A program made the translations under genes and the position numbers. Source: Vespa crabro (taxonomy: Eukaryota; Arthropoda; Insecta; Hymenoptera; Vespidae). From it: DNA of 64,000 bases. Numbering within the stretch: position 1 is the first letter of the stretch; each line of letters starts with the position of its first letter. Below the pieces are notes generated by a model that saw only the letters and a program-made list of their open reading frames with translations, made no database searches and was not told the origin of the DNA. This document shows, piece by piece, positions 38,806 to 51,904 of the stretch. Where the stretch lies: positions 7,409,339 to 7,473,338 of the forward strand of contig NC_060960.1 in NCBI RefSeq assembly GCF_910589235.1. The letters run 5' to 3'.

Positions 38806-41800
38806 GCGCGCTCTCTCTTTCTTTCTTTCTTTCTCTCTTTTTCTCTCTTTTACCCTTCCCAAAGCCACGAATCCTTCGTCTCACCCTCTTCCCTACAACC
38901 CCACCTACTTTTCCCTTTCTCCCTCTTACCCTTCTTCCTACCCTTCTATCTTCCTTTCTACCGCTGCTCTTTCAACCGTTTGCACTTTCCCGTCCTTCTC
39001 CCCCCTCTCTCTCTCTCTTTTTCTCTCTTTCTATCCTCCTCTCATTTATCCTTCTTCAAACCCGTCCGTGATTTCTTTCTGCCTCATCGTTCTTGGTTTT
39101 CTTGGAATCGAGATGATCAAATGTTTAGTAATAACTTCGAATAACAGGATAAAAAGTTAATCGAAAAATTTATTTATTTCTTATAATGATATCAAGTCGT
39201 TTTAATAGAAATAATGTTTTTCTTCTTTTCTTTTTTCTTTCTTTGTTTTTTTTTCTTTTTTTTTTTTTTTATTCGAAACAACAAGATCGTTAAATCAACA
39301 ACACGTTTTTTTTAATAAGAAAATTTTCTTGGTTTTTCTTCTCTTTTTCTTTTTCTTTTTTCCTTCTAATCCGACGTAGTTCCTTTTTTTTTTTTGTTCC
39401 TCCTCTTACTTACGTTTATTGTCACCATCGCGTTCGTATTTAGTATGATAAAGTCTGTATGCACGAAGGAAGATAAGGCGATCGCGCATTTTCTAAACTG
39501 TATAATATTTACTTGGAAGTTTTTTTTATCGCGACGCATAGAACGCAGAAAACACGTGTGAGCGAGTACGTTCGATAAACACGCTTTAAGGCTAAACGTT
39601 CCCCTCGCAATGAATATTTCCATGATTATCGCAACGCGATATCTTCGCTAGGAACGTAACACAACGTTACGTTCATGCACGTATGTACGTCTTCGGTGTG
39701 CATACTATGAGAAATTAGCATTGGTCACTTTTTATCACAATACTTCGTTTCTTTTACTTATTTTTCCTATATTTTTATTTTTTTATTTTCTGTTTCCTTT
39801 GTATCCTTTTATCAGCACGTTAAGGTAATTAGAAAATTGTTAACATATCTAAATATTTTATTTTTATAATATTTTTTAAAACTGTTTCATTCCTCTGTCC
39901 GTTTCTGTTGATTAATTAATAAATCAATTTTGTAATTATAATTGTTATCGTTGTTTCTCTTCATTTTTTATGATTTTAAACGAACAATTCGAAAAATGCA
40001 AAATATGTATTTAATTATTATTTAAAATATATGTTAAAGATAAAAATATGTATCTAAAAAGACTTCCGTCATATATTCGGTATCATTCTTTCCCATCATT
40101 ATTCTTACACTTGAATACTATGATTTAGTTAGGATAGGCGCAAGCACGATCATTATTCATTAAAAGCGTCATAGAATAGACTAATTTTAGCTTTGGCGTA
40201 AGACTAATTCCTATGATTTAGAATAGGATAATCACACGGGCAGACACACACACATACACGGGCATACGATTTCAGCTACTCAACAACTACTAGTTCACAA
40301 CTTATGATAATAGATGACTGAAATAATTTTTCTTGAAGGAATAATAGATAATATCTAAGGTGAGAGTTGATGACAGGTGAAACGAAATATTTAATATTAA
40401 ATTACTACTCTTAATAGCATGAAATATATGAAATGATATAAATGAAATATATTTTTAAAAAATGTAAATAAAATGACAACAATTTATATCAATTCATATT
40501 GTATGCATATAAAAAGGATTACGTTAACAATTATGTACTATTTAATTATTTTATCTGTATTACAAAAAGATTATATACGATGATAGGCATTGAAAGCGTT
40601 CCAATACTAACGCAATAAAAAATTGTATCCTAACCGGTTAACTCGTGAATCGGAGAACGTTGCTTTGACCGGATGTAGCTGCCGTTATACGTCGTTGCTT
40701 CGAGCATAAATTATTCGAAGGCAATTATCTAGCTATATCGAAAGTTTAACGGATAGGGCGAGCCAAGGTTCGGGTAGATGTTAAAATTTTTCAAGTATCG
40801 TGTACGAACTGACTCTACTTGCGAGAAGGAGGGACATACGGTAAACGAAACTCCTCATAAGGGGTAAGCTCCTTCTGGCTCTCCGAGCACGAACACGAGC
40901 GTGCCTCAAGCTTGATTTATAGGTTCCCGTCAAAACTTTTTGACCTTATAGCGAGTGTCTCTATCCTCCTTACAGTCTACCTTCTTACAACGCCTTGTAA
41001 TTTCAAAGGGATCACCTTCTCCTCGTTTAATATAATAGAACGTACTCAAGACTCGATGTTACTTCCTTAGCAATTCTAAAAACATTTTAAAAACAAATAT
41101 GCAGTTATTGAAAAAAATTATTAATCAATTGAATTATTAAGATTATTAAATTATACTTTAAATATTATTTCTCGATAACGTATCTAATCTTGCTGTTGTG
41201 TTATTTGCAATCGTAATGTTTTATTAATCTTTTAAATCATTTAATTTTTCTTATTAAATATTCTCGTCGACATATGTTGATAGAAAAAAAGAAAAAAAGA
41301 AAAAAAAGAAAAAAGAAAAAAAAAAAAAGAAAAGAATAAAATGTGCAGAATCCTTTATTACGTCATGACACATAAAGTTTAAACATACGAGTTACGAAGG
41401 GTTCCCCTGTGTTTGTACCCCATATAATCTCTACCTTGATTCTCACTCACACACACGTAAATTATAAAATATCCAACCTCACCTATTCTCGTGTTGTCCC
41501 TCCGGAAAGTAACTAGCGTGCATCATGAATCCTAATTACCTACTTTAAAGCACCGGGAAACCATTTTGTACTCGTAACACTCGGTCAACCCGTTCCTGCG
41601 TGATCTTTATGCGTCGATAATATTAATAACATATTTATAATTCCTTTATACATATGCATAAACATTTCTATTTAGAGAAATTGATTTTTCCTTTGGAACA
41701 AACAGGAACCATAGAATATTCGCGTGATGATATTTTGACAGTTTCTTTAAAATCGAAAGCATAAATCTATTTTCGTTTTGCTTTCACTCGAGGACATCAG

Positions 41801-42700
41801 TTTCTATTGTAAGATTTCTCGAAGCGTGCTATAGAATCACGTAACGTGCTATATAGATACTTTAAGTTGACCAAGGCCTTTTTCTTCCTTCGGGACGATT
41901 CTTTTCCTATGTAGAAGAGAAAGCGTAGAGAGTTTTTGAAAATTTTCGCGTTGTTTGAGATCCAACCAAGAAGGTAGACAGGTCGGCAGGGCACAGGAAA
42001 GTTTTTACGAAAAAATGTGAAAGTTTGGGTCGACCGAGATATATTCTAAGAAGGTACGAAAGTTTCGACGAGCCATCATCCTCCTCCTTTTTGCTCTCGT
42101 TTCGGTTAGAACATGAGTAAAGGTGAAGATTCGATTCCAGAAGTCTCGAAAGGTGTTTGGACTCCCCATAGGGAATGGCTCACGCAAAAGGAGAGCGACT
42201 TATTTTATTTCAGAAGGTGCATCCTTCGATTCTCGTCCCTTTTCTATTTTTTGCCTTTTGCTTGATTCTATTCGTTGTACTTCTTCGTCGATTATTTTTC
42301 ATCGATGAACCGAAGGATGTGAATTTGTAAAATAACGTATATGAAAAAAGAATTTATGATTTTTTTTTTTTTTTTTTAGTGTTCATCTGTCGGTGAAGTT
42401 TAATATTTAACGTAATATCTTATTTGTATACTGTGCATGATGTTTAAAGTATTATTATTGTGATGTAAAATAATCGGTATCTTTTACTCGAGCATGAGTA
42501 TTAGTCCGTTGTTCGTAGAAAATTTATTACCCAGATAAAGCATAAATTTTTCTAATGATTTACCTACATGCACGTAACAAACGATTATGAAAAGTCAATG
42601 AATTCTTTGTCATATGTAATCTCTCATTTCTATACTACCTACAGTAGTTATCATTCTACTTAACACCTACTGATCAGTATAGTTGCACACTAGGAACAGA
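38101..42700. other. Noncoding DNA
   Basis: A pyrimidine-rich block with CT arrays (38240-39060) produces long Ser/Leu/Pro frames that I reject as coding. After it comes AT-rich DNA with one GC-balanced block (40620-40990) that contains a TTATTCGAA-type patch and GTCAAAACTTTTTGACC (40928-40944). Poly-A/GAAA lies at 41285-41335 and poly-T at 42360-42379. A minor unique block is at 41790-42240. Confidence 0.5.
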
Positions 42701-42714
42701 CAAATGCAAGTCCG

Positions 42715-43000
42715 ATGCATAAATATCGTTGGATTGTAAGTCGTTGCACTGGGACATGGCGCTCGTTTCGCGTTTTTCTCGATTTATTACCAAATAAATT
42801 GGTAAGACCGCGCAATTGATATACGACCATTCATCCTTCCATGGTAAGCGCGTATAAACCGGTTTGTCGTAATGGAATTAACCGAGAAACACGGTAGAAG
42901 GTGGAACAAACCGATTCTATTACCTTTCTCATGGCTATTTTGGCGCCGTACGAGCTCACATTACGTTTCTCGCTTTCGATCGAGTCATACTAGTTGAATA
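42715..43000. promoter_or_regulatory. Candidate conserved noncoding block with inverted repeat
   Basis: TTACCAA and TTGGTAA (42787-42793 and 42799-42805) form a perfect 7-base inverted repeat around ATAAA. TAAACCGGTTTG (42857-42868) and ATTTTGGCGCCG (42948-42959, E2F-like half) follow. The sequence is unique. Confidence 0.24.
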
Positions 43001-43162
43001 ATGCATAAGAGATGTTTGGAAAATTTTTAATTTATAATCGATAAACAACTATTATGTATTCCTCTATTATTCGTTTATATGTAATCATATCGTTTGATAT
43101 TTAGTTATATACGGAGATAAATTATATATATGTATATAAATAATTATTTTTAGTTTACCTCA

Positions 43163-43166
<4 letters not shown>

Positions 43167-43218
<52 letters not shown>
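43167..43218. repeat. (AT)n array
   Basis: About 25 TA units. Confidence 0.95.
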
Positions 43219-43219
<1 letters not shown>

Positions 43220-44149
43220 TATATGATTATGAAAGTAAAAGAAGGAAAAGAATTATATTTGATCTAACGAAATGAAATAATAAAATCATATTATTATAGT
43301 AGGATATAATGACAAAAGTTTCGTTCCAATTAGTTCAATTTGCAGAAAGTGTTGAAAGTTACGACGACGTTGATTACTTTAGCGACTAAAAAGTGGCTTA
43401 AAAATTTCGTCTGAATATGGAGAAAATGGCGCGTGTTTCTACCTATGTGTACACTGCAGAATATTTAATAAACGGAGATACACGGTCGGACTGCTGGACC
43501 TCTGGGAGCAGAGCATTTCTATTTAAAGAAAGGTAGAACGTAGGGGTTGAAAAGGGTTTGGTGGGACTATCCGATGTTACTGTTCTCACAAATAACCATT
43601 GTATCAAATCTAACGTACATTAATACTCTAAATCGTCACTTCACGCATAATTAGAGTATGTCAGAATTTAATATGTTAAATATATATCATATAATATTTT
43701 TATATAAATTTAATTATTTGCTTTTTCATTAACAGATTTTAATATTCGATTAACAGTAGAAGAAATTAATTTTAATTTACTATCACTATGATTTTTGATG
43801 AGAACAATTGGTAACAGTTTATGTTGACTATCCTCCACGTGAATCTATATGCAGTGCAACGATATGAATAAACGCAGCTAGATAGGTACATATATACCTA
43901 CGTCTATGTATTTATTTTCCATGGACGCACATTGTCATTTCAATCCGGATTTATCGCGGACGCGATTAAATTTGATGAAAGATTTCGTTCGCGGCCTGCA
44001 ACGCGGGAGCTCGTCGAATAAAGCATGCTCTCAAAATATCTACTTTGTTGTTGGTGACAATGTTATTTCGAATTGTTTGGAACGCGCTAAACGAGCCCGT
44101 GAAATTCACTTTTCGATTAAAATAGGTAGGTACTATAGAGAAAGGGAGA

Positions 44150-44199
<50 letters not shown>

Positions 44200-44752
44200 A
44201 AAAAAAAAAGATATTTCCATGTTCACGATTCGTTTGAAAAATTAATCGTACGATTAATAACGATTCTCCGATGTAATTCTCAATTATAAGAATTTCATAG
44301 GAATTTCAACGAATAAACGGAATTGCTATTAAATGAGCTTAAACGAAGCACGAAGCGCATTTTCTTCACGGTTGTGAATCGTTCGCACGGTGCATCGTCT
44401 AACCTATCGTTTGCATCACCTTTCAACGCGTCAATCAAGAACTTTACGATGCACAATCGGTCGATAGAACAGAAAGAAAGATAGATACCGAATAAGTATA
44501 GCCACGTCATCATATCTACTTAGTTATCTATTTACCTACTTACCTACTTATTCGAATCGATTTTCATTCGAATTCAATTTCTTAAGGATTTTGTAATTCG
44601 ACAAATGTGATATCACTTGGTGCAAGAAGAGATATTCTCGTGGGACAACTCAGCTGACTGTTTCGTTAGAGGGGAAATGAAATTACGGATGCGCCATGCG
44701 TGCTACTCGTGTGTGCAAGAGAGATAAAACTAGCCAAGGATCCAGAAGAGTA

Positions 44753-44761
<9 letters not shown>

Positions 44762-44800
<39 letters not shown>

Positions 44801-44882
44801 GCAGACAGTAAAAGGAGAGAGACAGAGAGACGGAGTCGGAGAGAGAGAGAGAAATGCAGACAGTAAAAGGAGAGAGACAGAG

Positions 44883-44932
<50 letters not shown>
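44762..44932. repeat. GA array containing a duplicated larger unit
   Basis: Besides GA dinucleotides, AAATGCAGACAGTAAAAGG recurs near 44798 and 44852, showing a duplication of about 54 bases within the array. Confidence 0.85.
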
Positions 44933-44935
<3 letters not shown>

Positions 44936-45455
44936 TGAGCCATTGGCGGCCGGCTTTTGAGCGGCCTTGCAAACTGGTTTCCTGCAGGCTGACTCGATTA
45001 TGCTAATCGCATATGCATGTTAGCATTTGGCTGATCGTTCGGCCGCTCGCTCGCTCGCTCGCTCGCTCGCACTCACCACACGTGTGGGTCGTGTTTACCG
45101 CTACGTACGCGACGACGAGCATTACGACGACAACGAAGAAGATCGAATACGATGACTCCAGGATGCTCCAGCCTCCCGATCCTCTCGATCCTATGTGGGA
45201 ACCTTGATAGCGGACACCCCTTTTAACGTTCGATCGACCTTCCGCCAGCTGGATGGCTTCTATCGAATCTAACGGGATCTTCTCTTCGTGCAAGAGAGAG
45301 GGAAAGAAAAAGAGAGAGAGAGAGAGAAAATAAACAGAAAGATCTTTCGAAATAAACGCGCTAATCGTTTAACACACGATTAATTAGCTGTTAATTAACG
45401 TAATCTTGAAGAATATTAAGAGAAGAGAGTTCAAGATTTACGGATTGAAATTGTT

Positions 45456-45461
<6 letters not shown>

Positions 45462-45512
<51 letters not shown>
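45462..45512. repeat. (CT)n array
   Basis: Uninterrupted CT run. Confidence 0.95.
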
Positions 45513-45517
<5 letters not shown>

Positions 45518-45918
45518 TTTATTTTCCCAACATTAATACTCAAACACTCCTTTCTATTCTTTAAATATTTATTTCGTCGTGTATTGGTATATAATTTAAC
45601 GCATGATAAATATAAAAACGTGGTTAAGTACCTACATAATTATTACGACTAATCGTTTTTCTAATAAAATTGATCTAAAAGATCAAGTTAAAAGAGAATA
45701 AAATCGATATGGTTAACAATATGCTTATGTGTACGGACCGGTGATCACCCTGCTTATATTTTCCTCTATATTTATCTTTAATGACCGGTAATGAAAGTGT
45801 AATTAGTCTGCAATATCTTCCGAGAGCTTGTAATTAGTCTTCTTAATGTCTTATGCAATGTTGTAGCCGTGTATCGTTTATCTCAATCAACTTATAAATC
45901 GTTCATTATTAATATTTC

Positions 45919-45968
<50 letters not shown>

Positions 45969-46976
45969 ACTCTACAATGTATATGGCCGATATCGATAAC
46001 AATATATATATAAAAAAAAAAAAAAAAACGATATGTTATTGAAGTGTGTCAGGGAATAATAAATCGTAATTATTGAAGCGAAAGGCTAGAAATAATGACA
46101 AAGAACGATGATAAATAATACGACTCTGGGGAACCGCGTAAAGCCCGCAATTAGGAAGTGAAAAATGACAAAGTGCAACAAATTGTACCTATAGATGGGT
46201 ACAGTAGAATTTCATTCGGTCAATTTGAAATGTACGGTATACATCCTCCGGGATAATTCATTTTTCACGTTTGAAATCATTTTTAACATGATACTACAGA
46301 CCAATGATACTCGATTATTCGAATCGTTATTAATGGAGTAATACTTGACACGACAAAACGAGTTTTATCCTTTTATTTTAACATTTGATTATTGGATCAT
46401 GTCTTCGCATCATGTTTTTCTCTTCCGCAATCATCCCTACCCCTTGTCTCTCTCTCTCTCTCTCTCTCCCTCCCTCGACCCCCTCTCCCCTCCCCCCATT
46501 AAAAATTTATCTCTAACATAATCATTTAATAATCATATTTATACGTAATTGCAAATATCTATCTAATTACCTACTCAAATTTTATACGTAAAGTTTCTTT
46601 GATCTTTTCCACCTTTGAATATTCTCGCATATTTCTTCAACAATTTTATTCAACAGTAATTTTATACGGAAGAAAGTATCTTTCCTTAAAGCGAGTTTTA
46701 AGCCGGGACACTTAACCTAAGTTTATGGTCACTAAAGAGAGAAAAGGAGAAAGAGAAAGAAAGAAGGGGGAAGAAAAAAAGAGAGAAAAAAAAATAGAAA
46801 GTATAAAACGGCAGAGTTGAATCGCTTTGAACGCGGAAGAGCCGAGTGGCGTAAATGTTAAACGGTCCGTCGGGTAGAACGCACGTTGCAAGGTCGAGGA
46901 CTCGTAACTTTTTAGCCAATGCTCGTTTTGCCACCGTGTAGGTGGTTCTTCTTCGTTCTCCTTCGGATGCATTCGC

Positions 46977-47079
46977 TTTATGGCGCCCGTTGCTTTACGA
47001 CTGTTTTACGGCGTGGCAAACGGCTCTCGGCACGAGCTCCCGCAACCCATAACTGTCAAATCCAAGTGTCATTTATGGC
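46977..47079. promoter_or_regulatory. Cluster of posterior-Hox/Caudal-type sites
   Basis: TTTATGGC at 46977-46984 and 47072-47079, TTTACGA at 46994-47000 and TTTTACGG at 47004-47011 all match the TTTAYG preference known for Abd-B and Caudal/Cdx proteins. They lie in GC-richer single-copy DNA (about 46940-47140) that contrasts with its AT-rich, T-rich surroundings. Confidence 0.35.
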
Positions 47080-47310
47080 TCTCTAATCTTTAGGAGGCCA
47101 GCTGTCCGCGACGTCCCGCCGTTCATTTTAATCCGCTTGTTTCATCTACGTCCGTCTCTACGGCGATATCTACATATATATTTTTCTGCATAGCTACATA
47201 ATAACACCTAGACAACCGATTTTTCTTTTCCTTTTTCTTTCTCTTTTTCTTCTTTTTTTTTTCTCTTTCCGTTTATTTTCTTCCTTTTTATTTTTTCCTT
47301 CTGTTCCTTT

Positions 47311-47341
<31 letters not shown>

Positions 47342-48119
47342 TTCCTTCTCCTTTTTATATAATATACCGTCTATCCAGATACCTATCAAGCCATACGTTT
47401 TTCATGGTGATTTCACATAAATCAAATTCTTCTTTTAAACTCGTTTTATTAGCCAACACCGATGTCTACATCAATCTGAGGAAAAAATTAATAATCGTTG
47501 AATATACGTACAGTGCAGTTGGAAGATCTTTTATTCTTTTCTTTTTTCTTTTTCTTTGTTCTTTTTTCTTTTCTTTTCTTTTCTTTTCTTTTCTTTTCTT
47601 TTCTTTTCCTTTTTTCTCTCTTTCTTTCTTTCCTTCGTTCTTCTTTCCTCTTCTTTTTCTTTTTTTCTTTTAACAAATTACAATTTTAAATCGACTAGAA
47701 ATATTTTACCAATGATTTAAGAATTATTATTTAATAATAATTTTCATTTAAATATTTAATCTATTATTAAGAATTACATATTTAAGATGATACATCGGCA
47801 ACTTGTATTTATAATATCGATTGAGAAATCACAAGTAGTTATAAATTTGTCTAGATTAGTTAATTTATTGTAATTTTTATGTATATTCATTGATACACGA
47901 ATATATCAAGAATAATAATCAAATTTATCTTCTACCTTAATTGGGACTTGGAATATTCATAGTTGTCAATTTGATCATAGCGTTATTATCTATCTTGATT
48001 CTATGGTCACGTTTTTGTATCGGTGAGAAATTCGTGTTGAGCGATTTAACGGGATCGGTAAATGTCAATAGGCCGACTTCGTTATTCGCGTAATGTTTGA
48101 TAACGCATTATCGCATTGA

Positions 48120-48310
48120 AAATCGCGGCTGAGGACAAAGGGATTGTAGGAGCCATTTTGTTAAATAGAGGCCATCATAGCTTTCTGACGTCATACTCGA
48201 CTATGGCGTCACGTGACGCTCCACCCTGTTTTCAATCACCTTGGCCTCGAACCCACCCAGCTGTCAGACACGCTCCACCCCGTTTTTTCCATTGCTTCTG
48301 ACCTATCGCG
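48120..48310. promoter_or_regulatory. Element with two PHO-type sites and a repeated 17-mer
   Basis: GCCATTTT (48152-48159) and GCCATCAT (48171-48178) both fit the PHO/YY1 consensus GCCATHWY. ACGCTCCACCCTGTTTT (48216-48232) recurs with one change at 48270-48286. TGACGTCA (48186-48193) and CACGTG (48210-48215) palindromes are also present. GC is clearly above the neighbours. Confidence 0.35.
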
Positions 48311-48949
48311 ATCGCCATCTACGGGGAGAACTTTGAACTCCTTAGACCTTACTCGATTACTCGCTTTATGATTATGCCGAAGGATGTCACTACTAAACGA
48401 AGTCCAAAATTAATGACGATCGAGCGCGATAGATAAGAAGAACTTACCTTACATTCCATTTTCAATCATCACAGAATAGATTTCAACAGGTTTAGATCAC
48501 GCCCGTTTTAATTATCATAAAGAATACTGTCAAATTTTTACAAACCAAAACATCTTAAATCCTCCCCAGGGCATATATAATTTCTAAAAGAAACGATCGT
48601 CCTGATCGAGGTCGACGACACTATAAAAAAAAAAGAAAAAAGAAAATAAAAGGAAGGAACAAACAAACAAACAAAAAAAGAAAGAAAGAAAGAAAGAAAA
48701 GGAAACAAAGAAACTCAATCATTTACCATTCAACCATTAGATATTATTCATGCGTAACTTATTAATCCCTTTCTCGAAAAAGAGTAAGAACTTTCAAGGT
48801 TCGAAGCTCGAAGTAGAGTGATAAATTCGTCGTTGAGAGAGTGCCGATCGAGAGAAGGAGGTTATTAGAAAAACGATTAGCGATACTCGTTCGATAAAAG
48901 GACGAAAAAAGGATCAAAAAAGAAAAGGAAACGGATATTCGAAGAAGGA

Positions 48950-49005
<56 letters not shown>

Positions 49006-49083
49006 TACAAGGCGATCCTACAGACGGGAATTGAGTTCAAATCCTGGGAGAGAGGTTGAATTTATACGGGAGGAAAGGATGAG

Positions 49084-49125
49084 GGTGATGGTGATGGTGG
49101 TGGTGGTGGTGGTGGTGGTGGTGGT
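49084..49125. repeat. (GGT)n array
   Basis: GGT/GAT trinucleotides, reading as polyVal on the plus strand and polyThr on the minus strand. Confidence 0.93.
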
Positions 49126-49129
49126 ATAC

Positions 49130-49290
49130 GGCGCGCATGGAATCGCTATCGGCGGCCATTCATCAATCCGGGGAATCAATACGCTGGAATTAATGAAAGC
49201 GCCGCGCGAACAGCGAGCTAGCGGCCGGAATGTTAATCGCGATCGTCCCGCGTCCGACCCAAGCCCCGTTCTCGTGTACAACAAACTCCC
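49130..49290. promoter_or_regulatory. Candidate conserved noncoding block with homeodomain/PBC-like sites
   Basis: CATTCATCAATCC, GAATCAATACG and GGAATTAATGAAAGC lie close together (49156-49203) in CpG-rich unique sequence between GGT and CT arrays. ATCAAT-type cores resemble PBC/Exd half-sites. Conservation was not tested. Confidence 0.28.
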
Positions 49291-49410
49291 AAGGGCCCCA
49301 CCCTCGTCCACGTTAACCTCCTCCCTCGTCACCCCTTTACCATCCTCCTACTCTTCCTCCTCCACCTTTTCCGACGACGACCCCTACCTGCCAGTACGCG
49401 CGCTTCAATG

Positions 49411-49461
<51 letters not shown>

Positions 49462-49931
49462 CTCTTTCTCTCCCCTTCTATCTCTCGTTCTGTCTCTTTC
49501 TCTCGTATTACCATCCGACACACGCACTCGCACGCATACACATAACCATGAATGCCTACGTTATACGCCTATATACATATACATATACATATATATGTAT
49601 ATACATATATACATATATACGTACATACATACATATATCAGCAGTCCCATACATGCCAAACTACTATTCTCCTATATTCTATTCGCCTCCCCGATATCCG
49701 ATCGGCTCGAACGCTTTTTCTTTCTATCGCCCCGAGAGAAACGATCCACGTGTAATTTCTATATAATCGTGCGTTATCGCAGCTACCGATCTTCCTCTTC
49801 GTTTATTTCTTTATTTTTCTCTTTTTTTTTTTTTTGCGGCGTGATGAGGTGGGGGGGGGGAGGGAAAGGGGGTGGGTGGATCTTTTTTTCCTTTCCTTTT
49901 TTCTCTCTTTTCTTTCCACTCTTCGTCAGTT

Positions 49932-49980
<49 letters not shown>

Positions 49981-51610
49981 CTTCTTCTTCTTCTTCTTCC
50001 TTTGTTTTTGTTGTTGTTCTTTTTTTTGTTTTATTATCCTTTTTTTATCCTTTCGCCATTTTAAAAGGCTCCATTCGTACGAACCAAGTGGAAAAATCGA
50101 ACGATGAAAGGGCGTGTTCCGATAGTTTCGTGACTTTCGTTAGAAATCGTCGATCTTTCATTATAATGTCGTACATGTACTGATCGTTTGTAGAAAGATA
50201 GAAAATTGATAACGCGTATATATTACGCATTATGTTCTTTTCTTTTGTTTTTTTTTTTTTCTTTTTCTTTTTCTTTCTTTTTTTTTTTTTTTTACGAAAG
50301 ACATTTCGTTTATTCTAATTTGTTTTTTCCTTTTTTGCTTACGATTGATACGATATTAAGTTTTATATTTTATACGTTGTAAATGATCAAATACGTGTAC
50401 TTTTATTTATTTTGTACGCGTTCGTTGGTAATCTGATCCTTTGAAGTTACATCTTTATAAAGCGAGTAGGCGTAGACAGAAATTATGACGATCAGTCGGT
50501 ATGGAAGATCTCGGTTCTGAATCGATAGATCGGTTTACTCTTCTTCGGGCGCGTTTCTCTTGTTCGATCGATAAGAGACCGACGATTCATAATATTTGAT
50601 AATATTTGATTTATTATAAAAATCTTAATTGATCGAACAATCAAAAAAGAAAAAAAAAATGTTAATTCTTAGCTTTCTATTATACTTTATTACCGTATGA
50701 TTTTATTCGTTCATTTACGATGTATGCTTTGATATATGCGTATAAAAAGAAAAAAAAAAAAAAGAAAAAAAAAAAGAAAGAAAAAGGAAAAAAAAGAAAA
50801 AGGAAGAATTAGAAAAAAACAAAGGAAATTATATCTTTCATTGCTTATAAAAGCAAAAAAGCAAAAGAAAGAGATCGTATCTGAATGGATTGACTCTAAT
50901 TGTGTTTTGTCATTTAACGATATAAAATCAATTTTCTAATGATGCTCTTAAAAAGGGTGCCTATCAAGGTTGCTTTGGGGAGAGAAAATAAAAAAGAATT
51001 AAAAGAATAAAAAAAAAAAAAAACAATATATATTTATATCGCAGATAAAATGTCGTAAAATATTTGTAATCCTTTTGATCATATAAAAAGATCCGATAAA
51101 CTTGTAAGAAGAAATAGAAAAGTATAAAAACAATTTAATGAGAATTATGAGAAGAGAAGGTCTTCCGGGAGAATTTAGTAAGAACCAAATGGCCAATGTA
51201 AGAGAATTTTTCCAAATTTAACGATCGCTTAGCCCGCCCACATAGAGAAGGCTGTAACAAGTTCGGCGTCTGGGCGATGGCCGTTACCGTGACGAGCACG
51301 TGTGCACGTCGCCTTCTGTCACTCAGAGACCGACTTTACTCGGTTAACTCGGTTCGTCGGATAAAGATCAGCAAAGTGAGAGAGAGAGCGCCTATCGTCG
51401 AGAGATATTTAACGTCGCGCATTTTCAAGCATACGTTCGCAAATGACTCGGTTGGACAATCGTTTTATATAATTTCATGGTTCACGGCACTCGAGAGAGA
51501 TAGATCGTAAGAATGGATTTGAAAATGAACCAATTCGTGCACGTGTTACGCATTAAGGTACGATCACGATTAGAAGTATGAGAAAGTTATTTCTATTCCT
51601 TCTTCTTTTT

Positions 51611-51642
<32 letters not shown>

Positions 51643-51724
51643 ACATATATATATACATATATAAATAATTCACATTTATTCAATACGAACAGAATAAAAA
51701 TTTGGTATATCCAATTGACATTTG

Positions 51725-51727
<3 letters not shown>

Positions 51728-51775
<48 letters not shown>
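51728..51775. repeat. (TA)n array about 150 bases before the leader-exon acceptor
   Basis: About 24 TA units in the 3' end of the upstream intron. Confidence 0.95.
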
Positions 51776-51783
<8 letters not shown>

Positions 51784-51904
51784 ATGTTAGATGAATTTTA
51801 TATATTATTTTTATCTACCTTTATCCGATCTGATTAAAGATCCGTTTAAAGTGATAACGATATATCGGTAGATCGTGTTTGTACGAATTTTAATCGAGAC
51901 AACT

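Larger units (their letters stand above)
42701..46600. other. Noncoding DNA with a candidate conserved block and GA/CT arrays
   Basis: Balanced-GC single-copy sequence at 42715-43000 contains the inverted repeat TTACCAA/TTGGTAA (42787-42805). Further on are a long AT array (43167-43218), GA tracts (44141-44194 and 44762-44932), a GCTC array (45045-45070), homeodomain-type sites ATTAATTAG and TTAATTAAC (45379-45400), a CT array (45462-45512), and a second balanced block (46110-46260) with AACCGCGTAAAGCCCGC. Confidence 0.5.
46601..51904. other. Noncoding DNA upstream of the Antp leader exon
   Basis: Contains the posterior-Hox-type site cluster (46977-47079), TTTC/TTTTC arrays (47311-47340 and 47550-47607), the element with paired PHO-like sites and a repeated 17-mer (48120-48310), GA (48957-49005), GGT (49084-49125), CT and TATACA arrays, a GC-rich block (49130-49290), and a unique block at 51210-51520. 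The 358-residue frame at 49031-50107 is a chain of these arrays and is not coding. Confidence 0.5.

Noticed and set aside
38331..39160. Three overlapping long plus-strand frames (up to 246 residues)
   Set aside because: All three phases are open because the stretch is pyrimidine-rich and stop-poor; no domain is seen.
49031..50107. 358-residue open frame
   Set aside because: It runs through GGT, CT, TATACA, TTC and T-rich arrays (polyVal, Ser-Leu, Tyr-Ile, polyPhe). No domain is recognisable and composition follows the repeats.
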